From IMG/VR virus record IMGVR_UViG_3300012036_000035, positions 1-20,468 of that record: a stretch of DNA of 20,468 nt, one strand, 5' to 3'. A program made the translations under genes and the position numbers. Shown in pieces: positions 5,764-12,523 of this stretch. The stretch's first letter is position 1; each line of letters starts with the position of its first letter. The notes under the pieces are model-generated. The model saw only the letters and a program-made list of their open reading frames with translations, was not told the DNA's origin and did no database searches. The stretch is from a virus.

Positions 5764-7023
5764 ATGACACCCGAAGAAATCAGGCAGACAATCGAACAGC
5801 TTGAACAAATGGCTGAGGAAATGGAAAATGAAGGCTCAGGCTTTCAAAATGGCGATATGGTCAATTACACCTTTGACGGGGAAGAAGGCGTGGCTATGGT
5901 TGAATCGGTTCGTGACGAAGCGGTGACAATCAGAGTTATGGCGGTAGCAGGCGATTCGTATGAGCCGACTGATAACGTGCTGACCGTCACAGAGAATGAA
6001 ATTTCGATGATGGGCGGGGATGCCGACCCCGAAGAAACCGAGGAGTCCGAAAAAGAAGAAGAACCCGAAGAAACGGGTGAGGAAGAAGAAACCGATGATT
6101 CCGAGGATGAGGAGGAAGAAGATGACGATGAAAAAATGATTGAAAAAGGCGTGTTTGTCAAATGGCAAAGCAAAGCAGGTGAAGTTATTGGCGAAGTCAA
6201 GGATGTCGTTTCCGATGAAGCGGTTATCATTCCCGAAACAGGTGATGAATTTACGTTTAAAGGCAATGGTTTACTGATTGAAGTCTATCAGGACTCTAAA
6301 GGACTTGAGGACACGGGCGTTCATGTTGCTCTTGGCGTGAAGGATGTTGAGATTATTGATAAGCCCGAAACCAAGCCGAAACGGTTGTTGATAAAAGCAA
6401 AAGATTTTAATATGGATGAATCTGATGAGTCGCTTGGAGTCATCTCAGGGCTTGGCTCTGCGTACGGCAAAGTGGACTTGGGCGGTGATACGGTCAAGAA
6501 AGGAGCCTATACACAGACGATTGCTCACAACGATGGCAAAGTTCAACTCATGTTCGATCACGGGTGGAAAGTCAGTGACGTTGCGGGGATTGCTGAACTT
6601 GAGGACTCCGAAGAAGGATTGATGGTGAAAGCCAAGATGCCCCTCGATATACAGGCGGTCAATGATGGCTACAAAATGGTCAAGTTCATGCTTGATGAAG
6701 GCAAAGCGTTAGGATTCTCTATCGGGTACAGAACCATTAAATCCGAACCGTTGCCTAACGGGGTTCGTGAATTACAGGAGATTGCTCTTGAGGAAATGAC
6801 GATCACACCGTACCCAATGGACACGCACGCACGAATTAGGGATGCGAAATCAAGAAAAATTACTTATAATAGTAAACGTAAGGCATGGCAAACGCTCAGT
6901 GTTGAGCAAAAAGCCGTGAAATCTGATGCGCCCACTGGCAATCAGGCTCAGGAAGGCGATTACAAATCACTTACTGAGACATTAAGACAAATCACAACAA
7001 AAATTGAGGAAAAAAATGTTTGA
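5764..7023 (+). CDS. Prohead protease with long acidic N-terminal extension
   Basis: The C-terminal half (about residues 208-370) is an HK97-family prohead serine protease, which cleaves the delta domain of the capsid protein inside the procapsid. The catalytic His is in VQLMFDHGWKV (H266), the catalytic Ser in ALGFSIGYRTI (S319), and the family end motif is LEEMTITPYPMDTHARI. The first 200 residues are unusual: two small beta-rich modules (about 30-80, GDMVNYTFDGEEGVAMVESV; and 129-180, GVFVKWQSKAGEVIGEVKDVV) flank a strongly acidic stretch (86-123, mostly Glu and Asp). The modules look like tandem small barrels, possibly Tudor-like. A typical HK97-type protease is roughly 200 residues, so this 419-residue version probably has a scaffold or targeting role too. 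It overlaps the capsid gene by 8 bases. Confidence 0.85.
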   Translation: MTPEEIRQTIEQLEQMAEEMENEGSGFQNGDMVNYTFDGEEGVAMVESVRDEAVTIRVMAVAGDSYEPTDNVLTVTENEISMMGGDADPEETEESEKEEEPEETGEEEETDDSEDEEEEDDDEKMIEKGVFVKWQSKAGEVIGEVKDVVSDEAVIIPETGDEFTFKGNGLLIEVYQDSKGLEDTGVHVALGVKDVEIIDKPETKPKRLLIKAKDFNMDESDESLGVISGLGSAYGKVDLGGDTVKKGAYTQTIAHNDGKVQLMFDHGWKVSDVAGIAELEDSEEGLMVKAKMPLDIQAVNDGYKMVKFMLDEGKALGFSIGYRTIKSEPLPNGVRELQEIALEEMTITPYPMDTHARIRDAKSRKITYNSKRKAWQTLSVEQKAVKSDAPTGNQAQEGDYKSLTETLRQITTKIEEKNV

Positions 7024-8308
7024 AAAAGATTTAAACATTCGTTTTGATGCTCATGAAGATGGTGCTGGTGGCGGTGCTAAAGCCAAAAAGTCATCTGACA
7101 TGACACCGAAGGAAGAATTTCGACAAGTAGCCTCTGAGCTAAAGACCAAGTTTGAGGATTTCCAAAAAGGAATACTCACAAAGTCTGAGTTTGAGGATGC
7201 TTCTACAAAAATGAATGATCGACTTGACCAACTTGAGTTTGATCTAAAGTCTCAGAGTCGCAAAGCCGTTGATGGCGAGAAAAACAAAGAGCATAAAGAG
7301 GCGTTCCGGAAGGCGTTTTCCATGTTCGGAAAAGGAAGGCGAGAAGAACTCAACCAAAAATCCATTCAGGAAGAAATTGGCATGAAGTCTGCTTACCATC
7401 CCATGCTACAAACCAAGTCGAGCAACTTTGTTCGTTTTGACGTAGCAAGCGGTGGCGCATTACTGATGCCTGCTGAAATGTCAACACAGATTTTGTATAA
7501 CGCTGTTGAGCGCAATGCGGTCACAAGTCTTGTACGAAATACGACTACTGACCGTCAGAAGAAAATTGTGACGATTCGTACTTCTACCCCAGGTCTGAAT
7601 TGGGTTGAAGAAGAAGGAACCACACCCAAAGGCAAAACCACCTACCGCAAGGTCGAGCTTACTCCGAAGAAAGCTGCTGCCCGATATGGTATGTCCATTG
7701 AGGAAGAACAGGATTCAGGGTATGACATCGAAAACGAAATCATGCGAGCATACGAAGAAGATTTTGATGTGAGCGTGGGAACGGCTGTTACAAGTGGTAA
7801 CGGTGTTGGTAAACCCAAAGGTCTTATTGGAAATTGCAAAGCGTATGAATCATCTTCGCTTTCATTGACTACCGATATTCTTATCAAGATGCAGGAAAGC
7901 ATTCTTGAAGCGTATCAGGGAAATGCGAATTGGTTGTTTACTCGTAAAACACGGGCATACATCCGAACATTGGTTCTGTCAGCCACAAACGGCTTGCAGT
8001 ACACGTGGGAGCCTGATTTTACAAGGCGAACCCCAACCCTGCTTCTTGGCGCTCCTGTCAACGTAGCCCGTGAAGGCGATCTTGCAGGTGCATTTTCAGG
8101 CGACTTCTCCGCAGGTCAGGTTCCGATTCTGTATGGTGACTTCGATCAAGGGTACGAACTGACCATGCGTAGCGATATGTATGTGATTGACGACCCATAC
8201 ACTGAATCTGCTGACTGGATTCGTAACTATAACATCATGAGCCGAATTGACGGTCAGCCTACGAAGTCTGATGAAGCTCTTGTTGAACTTCAAATCACAG
8301 CCCCATAG
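7016..8308 (+). CDS. Major capsid protein (HK97 fold) with N-terminal delta domain
   Basis: This 430-residue protein fits the HK97-type major capsid protein. Residues about 30-95 are charged and helical (EEFRQVASELKTKFEDFQKG and following), as in the scaffolding delta domain that the protease removes. The mature part shows the family landmark SGGALLMPAEMSTQIL near residue 145, then VTSLVRNTTT, NWVEEEGTTPKGKTTYRKVE (E-loop region), AARYGMSIEEEQDSG, a GVGKPKGLIG segment, NWLFTRKTRAYIRTL and a C-terminal PILYGDFDQGYEL. The start is the ATG at 7016 with GAGGA six bases upstream; it overlaps the protease stop. It is followed at once by a gene with a very strong SD and then a terminator, a layout that favours high capsid expression. 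Confidence 0.92.
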   Translation: MFEKDLNIRFDAHEDGAGGGAKAKKSSDMTPKEEFRQVASELKTKFEDFQKGILTKSEFEDASTKMNDRLDQLEFDLKSQSRKAVDGEKNKEHKEAFRKAFSMFGKGRREELNQKSIQEEIGMKSAYHPMLQTKSSNFVRFDVASGGALLMPAEMSTQILYNAVERNAVTSLVRNTTTDRQKKIVTIRTSTPGLNWVEEEGTTPKGKTTYRKVELTPKKAAARYGMSIEEEQDSGYDIENEIMRAYEEDFDVSVGTAVTSGNGVGKPKGLIGNCKAYESSSLSLTTDILIKMQESILEAYQGNANWLFTRKTRAYIRTLVLSATNGLQYTWEPDFTRRTPTLLLGAPVNVAREGDLAGAFSGDFSAGQVPILYGDFDQGYELTMRSDMYVIDDPYTESADWIRNYNIMSRIDGQPTKSDEALVELQITAP

Positions 8309-8313
8309 GAGGT
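8306..8313 (+). promoter_or_regulatory. Strong Shine-Dalgarno built on the capsid stop codon
   Basis: TAGGAGGT contains the TAG stop of the capsid gene and a near-perfect SD, ending five bases before the ATG at 8319. The overlap of stop and SD suggests efficient re-initiation by ribosomes finishing the capsid gene. It also shows that the host ribosome uses SD pairing. Confidence 0.75.
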
Positions 8314-8318
8314 AACCA

Positions 8319-8717
8319 ATGGCACATTTTGACTTAGGACAAACACTGAGTACAGGTATCAACTACCTTGCAGCCGATCACGCTGCTTCGGCAAATGGCG
8401 TTGCTGTTGACACCGCAGGTTTTGAGGGCGTTGCCGTCAATACCATTGTTGGTGACGACACAACCGTTGACCTGACAAGCGATGCAATGACTCTCAAGTT
8501 TTTCGAGAGTGATGATGACACGTTTGGTAATGCTACCGAGGTTCCCGCAGGCAGGGTCATATCCAACCCTGCGATTAACGCACCTCAGACAGCGTTCATA
8601 GCGAGCGTTGTACCATCGAAGCGATACCTGTTCGTTCAGGTTCCCGCACCCGATTCAGGTGAAGTGGAAATTGCGGTAAGCACGTTGTTAGGCGACCCCG
8701 TAGATGTACCCACATAG
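8319..8717 (+). CDS. Small capsid-associated structural protein
   Basis: This is a 132-residue beta-rich protein immediately after the capsid gene. It matches a pattern common in siphophages at this position: an N-terminal segment with NGVAVDTAGFEGVAVNTIVG, a central LKFFESDDDTFGNATEVPAG, then KRYLFVQVPAP and a C-terminal LGDPVDVPT. Such proteins are usually annotated as structural or head-associated proteins of unknown role; decoration or head completion are possible. The ribosome-binding site is the best in the window: AGGAGGT at 8307-8313, partly formed by the capsid stop codon TAG. A rho-independent terminator follows 12 bases after the stop. Confidence 0.7.
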   Translation: MAHFDLGQTLSTGINYLAADHAASANGVAVDTAGFEGVAVNTIVGDDTTVDLTSDAMTLKFFESDDDTFGNATEVPAGRVISNPAINAPQTAFIASVVPSKRYLFVQVPAPDSGEVEIAVSTLLGDPVDVPT

Positions 8718-8728
8718 CCATAATTGAT

Positions 8729-8776
8729 AAAACATCGGTTCGGCTCCAAAAACTGAGCCGATGTTTATATTTTTCT
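8729..8776 (+). terminator. Rho-independent terminator after the capsid genes
   Basis: AAACATCGG (8730-8738) pairs with CCGATGTTT (8758-8766) over 9 bp. A competing inner stem, CGGCTC (8741-8746) with GAGCCG (8755-8760), shares the right arm. The right arm is followed by TATATTTTTCT, a U-rich tract. This is a good intrinsic terminator on the plus strand, within the late operon. The connector genes downstream would depend on read-through or another promoter. Confidence 0.85.
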
Positions 8777-8780
8777 CATT

Positions 8781-9059
8781 ATGCAGAACCATCCGAAATC
8801 ATCCTTTCAATTCCAAAACAAAGCGACCATGAAACCAATGAAAATCACGCTCAAAGAGGACACAAGTTTGTCTCTTGATGCGGTTACACGGGAAACAAAA
8901 TCCAAAGGCACGGTGTTGACTTCCGAGAATACACAGCAAAAGCGATTGTTTCAGCACCTTGTAGCTTCGGGAAAAGCCGTTGAAGGCGAAGTAAAAGTTG
9001 CCAAGAAAAGTTCAAGCAAAAAAAGCAGTAAAAAGAAATCTTCCACATCTAAAAAATAA
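8781..9059 (+). CDS. Small basic protein with Lys/Ser-rich tail, head-tail connector region
   Basis: This protein of up to 92 residues has a folded core (MKITLKEDTSLSLDAVTRETKSKGTV and following) and a C-terminal tail made almost only of Lys and Ser. Proteins with a short MKI-type beta core and a low-complexity charged tail are frequent between capsid and connector genes in phages, but I cannot name the family. The first ATG (8781) directly follows the terminator and has no SD. The ATGs at 8829 or 8838, just before MKITLKE, are plausible alternative starts giving 76 or 73 residues. The gene ends 9 bases before the next start. The basic tail could contact DNA or the acidic capsid interior, which is speculation. 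Confidence 0.6.
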   Translation: MQNHPKSSFQFQNKATMKPMKITLKEDTSLSLDAVTRETKSKGTVLTSENTQQKRLFQHLVASGKAVEGEVKVAKKSSSKKSSKKKSSTSKK

Positions 9060-9068
9060 GAGGGTTCG

Positions 9069-9686
9069 TTGTTAAGTAACTCCCAGTCATATAACAACCC
9101 ATTAACCCCTCCGAGGGAAACCCGTTACACGCCTGACCAAACAGAGATTGTCAGCGAGGTAGCCAATCAACCCGAAGTCGTCACAGTCGATCAGGTTAAG
9201 GACTTTCTACCCCTCCGACACGATCAGTATAACCTTACCATCACTGATCTTATTGATGCCGTTACAGCCCAAATTGAGGACTACATACGACTGGATGTGA
9301 TTCAGAAAAATATCAAATCGTATTGGTACAGAACGCCACAATTAGCGATTCTTAGTCGGGGGCCACACGTATCTATCACATCGGTAAAAGTTGAAGATCA
9401 AGATGGAAATGAGACAACGCTCACCGAGGGCACGCATTACAAAATAGAGGGCATGAAGTACAAACGGCTTTATGATTTTACGGTTACAGGCAAACTCACC
9501 GTTGAGTACGTTTCGGGATTTACCGAAGCCAAGCGACCCAAGCAGATTCGACCTGCTATTCTACAAGAAATTAATTTACAGTTTAAAAACCGACAAGACC
9601 CCGACACGCCCGCTATGACAAGTGTCGGCAATCTCTCTTTGGAAGCGAAGCATCTGTTAAACAGTATTGTTCGGAGGCATATATGA
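9069..9686 (+). CDS. Head-tail connector / adaptor protein (HK97 gp6-like)
   Basis: This 205-residue protein has a proline-rich N-terminal leader, then the features of the gp6-like adaptor that docks on the portal ring: VTVDQVKDFLPLRHDQYNLT, a helical LIDAVTAQIEDYIRLDV, the turn IKSYWYRTPQLAILSRGP, a beta region, LTVEYVSGFTE, and a C-terminal helix with RPAILQEINLQFKNRQDP. It starts with TTG at 9069, supported by AGAGGG at 9060-9064 and the absence of a nearby ATG in frame. The stop overlaps the next start as ATGA (9683-9686). Order after capsid genes and before neck and tail genes supports the role. Confidence 0.8.
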   Translation: MLSNSQSYNNPLTPPRETRYTPDQTEIVSEVANQPEVVTVDQVKDFLPLRHDQYNLTITDLIDAVTAQIEDYIRLDVIQKNIKSYWYRTPQLAILSRGPHVSITSVKVEDQDGNETTLTEGTHYKIEGMKYKRLYDFTVTGKLTVEYVSGFTEAKRPKQIRPAILQEINLQFKNRQDPDTPAMTSVGNLSLEAKHLLNSIVRRHI

Positions 9687-10135
9687 AAAGTATGGAAGCT
9701 CAATTCAAAGAGATTACAAAGCCCCGGATTAATAGCATTACTCAGAAAGCAGGCAAGGAAGTTGCGGGTCTATTTGAAGAACAGATGAAAGCCAACACTC
9801 AGGTCGGAACAGGTTTTGGCGCTGACCCGTACAATAATGATTATTCGCAATCCCATCGTAAAAGGCGCAAGAAATTAGGACTCCAAACGCAGAACGTGGA
9901 CTTACGGATGAAAAACTCCCGCATTGACCAAACGAAGGTTCAGACAACAGGTGGTAAGAAAGGCGTAACCGCAATCTCTTTTCAATCAGGCGGTGACATT
10001 TTTCAGCTTCATCATACAGGGAATGCAAAGGGGAATAAGATTCGCTCTATATGGCCGAAATCCCCTGAGTCTATTCCTAAGACCCTCACAAGCAAAGTAA
10101 GCGACATTGTTGCGGAGGTACTACGTGGGAAATAG
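9683..10135 (+). CDS. Neck / head-tail joining protein
   Basis: This is a 150-residue basic protein with an N-terminal helix (MKSMEAQFKEITKPRINSIT and following), a DPYNNDYSQSHRKRRKKLGLQ segment, VDLRMKNSRIDQTKV, a beta segment TAISFQSGGDIFQLHHTGNA, and a C-terminal SPESIPKTLTSKV helix. This order (Y-S-x-S-x-x-x-R-K-x-x-G, then a short leu-rich turn, then F..G...Y.xYHxxG, then a terminal P-containing helix) resembles phage minor tail or virion morphogenesis proteins that sit at the head-tail joint. A clear GGAGG precedes the ATG. Its end overlaps the following gene. The specific name (stopper or gp10-like) cannot be settled from sequence alone. Confidence 0.65.
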   Translation: MKSMEAQFKEITKPRINSITQKAGKEVAGLFEEQMKANTQVGTGFGADPYNNDYSQSHRKRRKKLGLQTQNVDLRMKNSRIDQTKVQTTGGKKGVTAISFQSGGDIFQLHHTGNAKGNKIRSIWPKSPESIPKTLTSKVSDIVAEVLRGK

Positions 10136-10592
10136 CCGAAAAATCATTGATACCCTTATTGCTGACCTTGAAACCTACATTGGCGATAGTGATGTGATGT
10201 ATGAGAAGTACAAGGAGCTTCCCGAAGATTTAGAAGCCCGACAGATTACCGTGAAAGCCCGAATTGCCATGTACCTTGATAATGAAGATGACATCATCAA
10301 GTACGGAGCCGAGAAGCCTGCCGATTCACGACAGCGCATTGGCATTGATATTAGCGTTGTTCGTGCCTACCGAAACGATAATGCGGACAATTCGGAACTT
10401 GTAGCTGCCGACCTGAAAGATGCTACGATTGACTGGATAAAGCAGTTGGATGCAGGGCTTGTTACAGGTAATGCGATAGATAGTTTCGGATATGATGGAG
10501 CAAGTGGATTTACACGAAAAAAACGATATATTACACTCACAATGAATTGTTCAGGGCAACGAAGCCTTTACGAGACTCAGGCAACATCTTAA
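10125..10592 (+). CDS. Candidate tail terminator / tail completion protein
   Basis: This 155-residue protein starts at the GTG at 10125, preceded by CGGAGGT at the right distance; an upstream TTG at 10107 would place the SD inside the gene. It has an N-terminal helix (IIDTLIADLETYIGD), a beta-rich centre with RIGIDISVVRAYRND, a helix (VAADLKDATIDWIKQLD) and an end with KKRYITLTMNC. Size, order just before the tail tube gene, and this alpha-beta-alpha-beta layout fit tail terminator proteins that cap the finished tail and join it to the head. The assignment is by position and shape; no diagnostic motif is visible. It overlaps the previous gene by 11 bases. Confidence 0.6.
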   Translation: MGNSRKIIDTLIADLETYIGDSDVMYEKYKELPEDLEARQITVKARIAMYLDNEDDIIKYGAEKPADSRQRIGIDISVVRAYRNDNADNSELVAADLKDATIDWIKQLDAGLVTGNAIDSFGYDGASGFTRKKRYITLTMNCSGQRSLYETQATS

Positions 10593-10616
10593 TACAACCA
10601 ATAAACGAGGAACACT

Positions 10617-11024
10617 ATGGCAATCGCTAAACCAATTATTTATACAGGAATTTCAATCGAAGATGCAGGTGGTGGAAACGCTTCTACATACGACCTTCAC
10701 TTGGTAGAATCGGCTGAGGTAACTCCTGAGCCTGTGACAAGCGAGGTGGATGACGGTCAGACTCTTACGGATTACTATGATATTACATTCGCTGTCAATC
10801 TTTATGAAATGGGTGTTCTTGACGATACCCGTGTTTACAGTGATGCTTCTGCCGAACCCACAAAAGCCGACATAAAATTTACAGGCGCAACGGGCGCTGA
10901 CGACCTTGAGCTTTCAGGCGTTATCATCAACGGTACAACGACCTATGATGGCAACCGCACTCAAGCCCGACTTCATGGCTCCAAGCGGTCAGTACAAATC
11001 TCTGATGCAATTACTCAATCATAA
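10617..11024 (+). CDS. Candidate major tail (tube) protein
   Basis: This is a 135-residue beta-rich protein without Cys or long helices. Landmarks are AIAKPIIYTGISIEDAGGGN, a segment that is typically early in tube proteins (VESAEVTPEPVTSEVDDGQT), YYDITFAVNLYEMGVLDD and a late LELSGVIINGTTTYDGNRTQ. It lies after the connector/terminator genes and before the chaperone pair and tape measure, where the tube gene is expected. It has a fair SD (GAGGAAC) and begins 24 bases after the previous stop. It is short for a siphovirus tube protein (usually 150-250 residues), so the next gene could share the role. Confidence 0.6.
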   Translation: MAIAKPIIYTGISIEDAGGGNASTYDLHLVESAEVTPEPVTSEVDDGQTLTDYYDITFAVNLYEMGVLDDTRVYSDASAEPTKADIKFTGATGADDLELSGVIINGTTTYDGNRTQARLHGSKRSVQISDAITQS

Positions 11025-11035
11025 CCCTCTGAACA

Positions 11036-11425
11036 ATGGCACTTACACTTCGTCAGTTAGCGATTAAAGACCCTGACAGTACCGATATGGTTCTCCTGAG
11101 TAATATAATGGATGGCGTTGACGGTTCGGCTGCTATGGGGTTTACCCAAGAAGGCGAAAGCGCCATGATTGAGGATAATCAGACCTATGAGCATACGCAT
11201 TTAGGTGAGCTTGATATTAAAGTGCTTCGACTTGGTAGTACCGACTTAGCCACGCTTCGTTCATTGGTTGGCAAGCGTGTTGAAGTATCGGGATGGACAA
11301 TCGAGGGTTTCTTCGTTTGGACAGAAAACCCGATACTCAATCAGAACGATGATTTCAATTCGGCTATCATGAATGACCGTATTCACTTAACCACAAAAGC
11401 CCCAAAAGGATATAGGAGCGCATAA
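11036..11425 (+). CDS. Beta-rich tail-region protein, unknown
   Basis: I do not recognise this 129-residue protein. It contains LRQLAIKDPDSTDMVLLSNIMDG near the start, an EGESAMIEDNQTYEHTHLGE segment, and a C-terminal EVSGWTIEGFFVW and DRIHLTTKAP. The pattern is mostly beta strand with few helices, without Cys. It follows the candidate tube gene by 11 bases without a clear SD and ends in a TAATG overlap with the next gene. It may be a second tube-like or tail decoration protein. No enzyme motif is visible. Confidence 0.55.
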   Translation: MALTLRQLAIKDPDSTDMVLLSNIMDGVDGSAAMGFTQEGESAMIEDNQTYEHTHLGELDIKVLRLGSTDLATLRSLVGKRVEVSGWTIEGFFVWTENPILNQNDDFNSAIMNDRIHLTTKAPKGYRSA

Positions 11426-11898
11426 TGGCAAATCTTTCAAGAGCCTGGTATTTAGGGCGTAACGCACTCAAACTTTACGATCTCTCTCAGGGCGCATCGA
11501 ATTTGCTTTCAGGACTGAGTAAAGATGCTTCGGTGACAGCGACCCTTTCTACCGGATCACAGACCGTTGCGACTGATACGGAAGATGATGGCGTTGAATT
11601 TGAAGCTATGCTGTTTCCCTTTGAAGGTGCTACGGTGATTGCCTCTGCGGACTTTTCGGGCGCTACGGTGCGTTTCAATATCGGTGTTCGGTTTTTGGAT
11701 GCGGACAAAGATGTAATCAGCGAATCGCTATCAGATTTCATTGCCACAGGCAGGCGCTCACATACGGCAACGGTTCCATCAACAGCCGTGTATATTCAAT
11801 GGATTTCAACCCGTAACGAAGCAAGCGCAGCCGATGATGGCGAATGGACATTTACACGACCTGCGCTACGAACAAACAGTGAATCTTATTCGGATTAA
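11425..11898 (+). CDS. Carbohydrate-binding-module-like beta-sandwich protein of the tail
   Basis: This 157-residue protein starts at an ATG overlapping the previous stop (TAATG), with TAGGAG upstream. The sequence, with VEFEAMLFPFEGATVIASADFSGATVRFNIGVRFLDADKDVI then TATVPSTAVYIQWISTRNE and a final EWTFTRPALRTN, looks like a jelly-roll or carbohydrate-binding-module sandwich: a long strand carrying acidic and aromatic residues, a central hydrophobic strand, then an edge strand with a Trp. Similar domains are often fused to tail tube or fibre proteins; here it is a separate gene between the tube and chaperone genes. Binding to sugars is inferred from fold impression only. Confidence 0.5.
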   Translation: MANLSRAWYLGRNALKLYDLSQGASNLLSGLSKDASVTATLSTGSQTVATDTEDDGVEFEAMLFPFEGATVIASADFSGATVRFNIGVRFLDADKDVISESLSDFIATGRRSHTATVPSTAVYIQWISTRNEASAADDGEWTFTRPALRTNSESYSD

Positions 11899-11900
11899 TT

Positions 11901-12272
11901 ATGCAGGATTTTAGGGAGTTAATAAAGGTGAACGGGACTCCTGTTCGCTTACAACCATACACAGAGCTTCGACACATACAGATTGCCAAAGTCGATGTTG
12001 AGATTAACGAGTTTATTGATAAGAACCCCGACTTGATATTCAGCGCTATGGAGCGTTCCAAAAAAGCCTATTTTTGGAAAAAGAAAGCACAGATTTTATG
12101 GGAACCACAACCCGAAATCGGTGTTGACGGGGAAGTCAAGAATTTGATTAAAGACCACTGGGATTCAAAAGAAAAGTTCTTCACACAATCCTTTTTTGAG
12201 GATTCTAACTTTGAATACCCATTATTGCAGAAAACGCAGGTTTTTTTTCTGAATCAAGAAGTGTTTCTTTAG
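11901..12272 (+). CDS. Tail assembly chaperone, G-like N-terminal product
   Basis: This 123-residue protein (MQDFRELIKVNGTPVRLQPY and following) sits two genes after the tube candidate and just before the tape measure, the position of the lambda G / GT chaperones that bind the tape measure during tail assembly. It has a beta start, a helical centre with HIQIAKVDVEINEFIDKN and a charged end. Near its 3' end the codons GTT TTT TTT fall on a run of eight T (12241-12248). Ribosomes that do not slip end at the TAG at 12270-12272; ribosomes that slip -1 make a longer protein of about 207 residues. No strong SD is visible; the start is 2 bases after the previous stop. Confidence 0.65.
   Translation: MQDFRELIKVNGTPVRLQPYTELRHIQIAKVDVEINEFIDKNPDLIFSAMERSKKAYFWKKKAQILWEPQPEIGVDGEVKNLIKDHWDSKEKFFTQSFFEDSNFEYPLLQKTQVFFLNQEVFL
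12239..12269 (+). promoter_or_regulatory. Programmed -1 ribosomal frameshift site of the tail chaperones
   Basis: In the chaperone frame the run reads GTT TTT TTT CTG. The last seven T (12242-12248) form the ideal heptamer T TTT TTT, and GGTTTTT (12239-12245) is a second slippery heptamer. After a -1 slip, the frame starting at 12248 (TCT GAA TCA AGA) is open without a stop to 12523. A weak hairpin, AAGAA (12256-12260) with TTCTT (12265-12269), begins 7 bases after the slip site, a typical distance, but it is AU-rich. Location directly upstream of the tape measure matches the conserved frameshift of long-tailed phages. Frameshifting itself is inferred. Confidence 0.7.
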
Positions 12273-12523
12273 ACAAGGCAGAGCATCATTTCGCTAAGTC
12301 AGTGTCATTTACCGATGATTTTGACAATAGCGAACCCCCTCAATCGAAACAGCAATGGATTGAAGATGTGGGTACTTATTGGTATTATAGCCTTATACTT
12401 GGAAACTTCAACCCCCGTGAGGCACAAAAGATCATGGACAACCCTGCTGATGTTATAGCCGAAGCGTTTGTATCAATGAAGTGCTACGAATGGGCTCCAA
12501 AAAGGAAAGCGCATGGAAGGTAA
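12248..12523 (+). CDS. Tail assembly chaperone, T-like extension read in the -1 frame
   Basis: This segment is open in the -1 frame from the slippery run to the TGA at 12521-12523. As a separate gene it would have to start at a GTG at 12302 (73 residues, no SD), so it is best read as the C-terminal extension of the upstream chaperone: about 116 residues from the first frame plus 91 from this one. It contains WIEDVGTYWYYSLILGNFNP, then AQKIMDNPADVIAEAFVSMKCYEW, helical segments of the type found in T domains that contact the tube protein. The stop overlaps the tape measure start by 11 bases. Confidence 0.65.
   Translation, partial: SESRSVSLDKAEHHFAKSVSFTDDFDNSEPPQSKQQWIEDVGTYWYYSLILGNFNPREAQKIMDNPADVIAEAFVSMKCYEWAPKRKAHGR

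Noticed and set aside
5865-6266. Serine-rich open frame on the minus strand
   Set aside because: Antisense of the Glu/Asp-rich stretch of the protease gene; composition follows from GAA/GAG/GAT codons.
12239-12301. T8 run as a sequencing error splitting one gene
   Set aside because: Cannot be excluded fully, but phase, open -1 frame and position before the tape measure all match the conserved chaperone frameshift, and the preceding frame also continues to a sensible stop.
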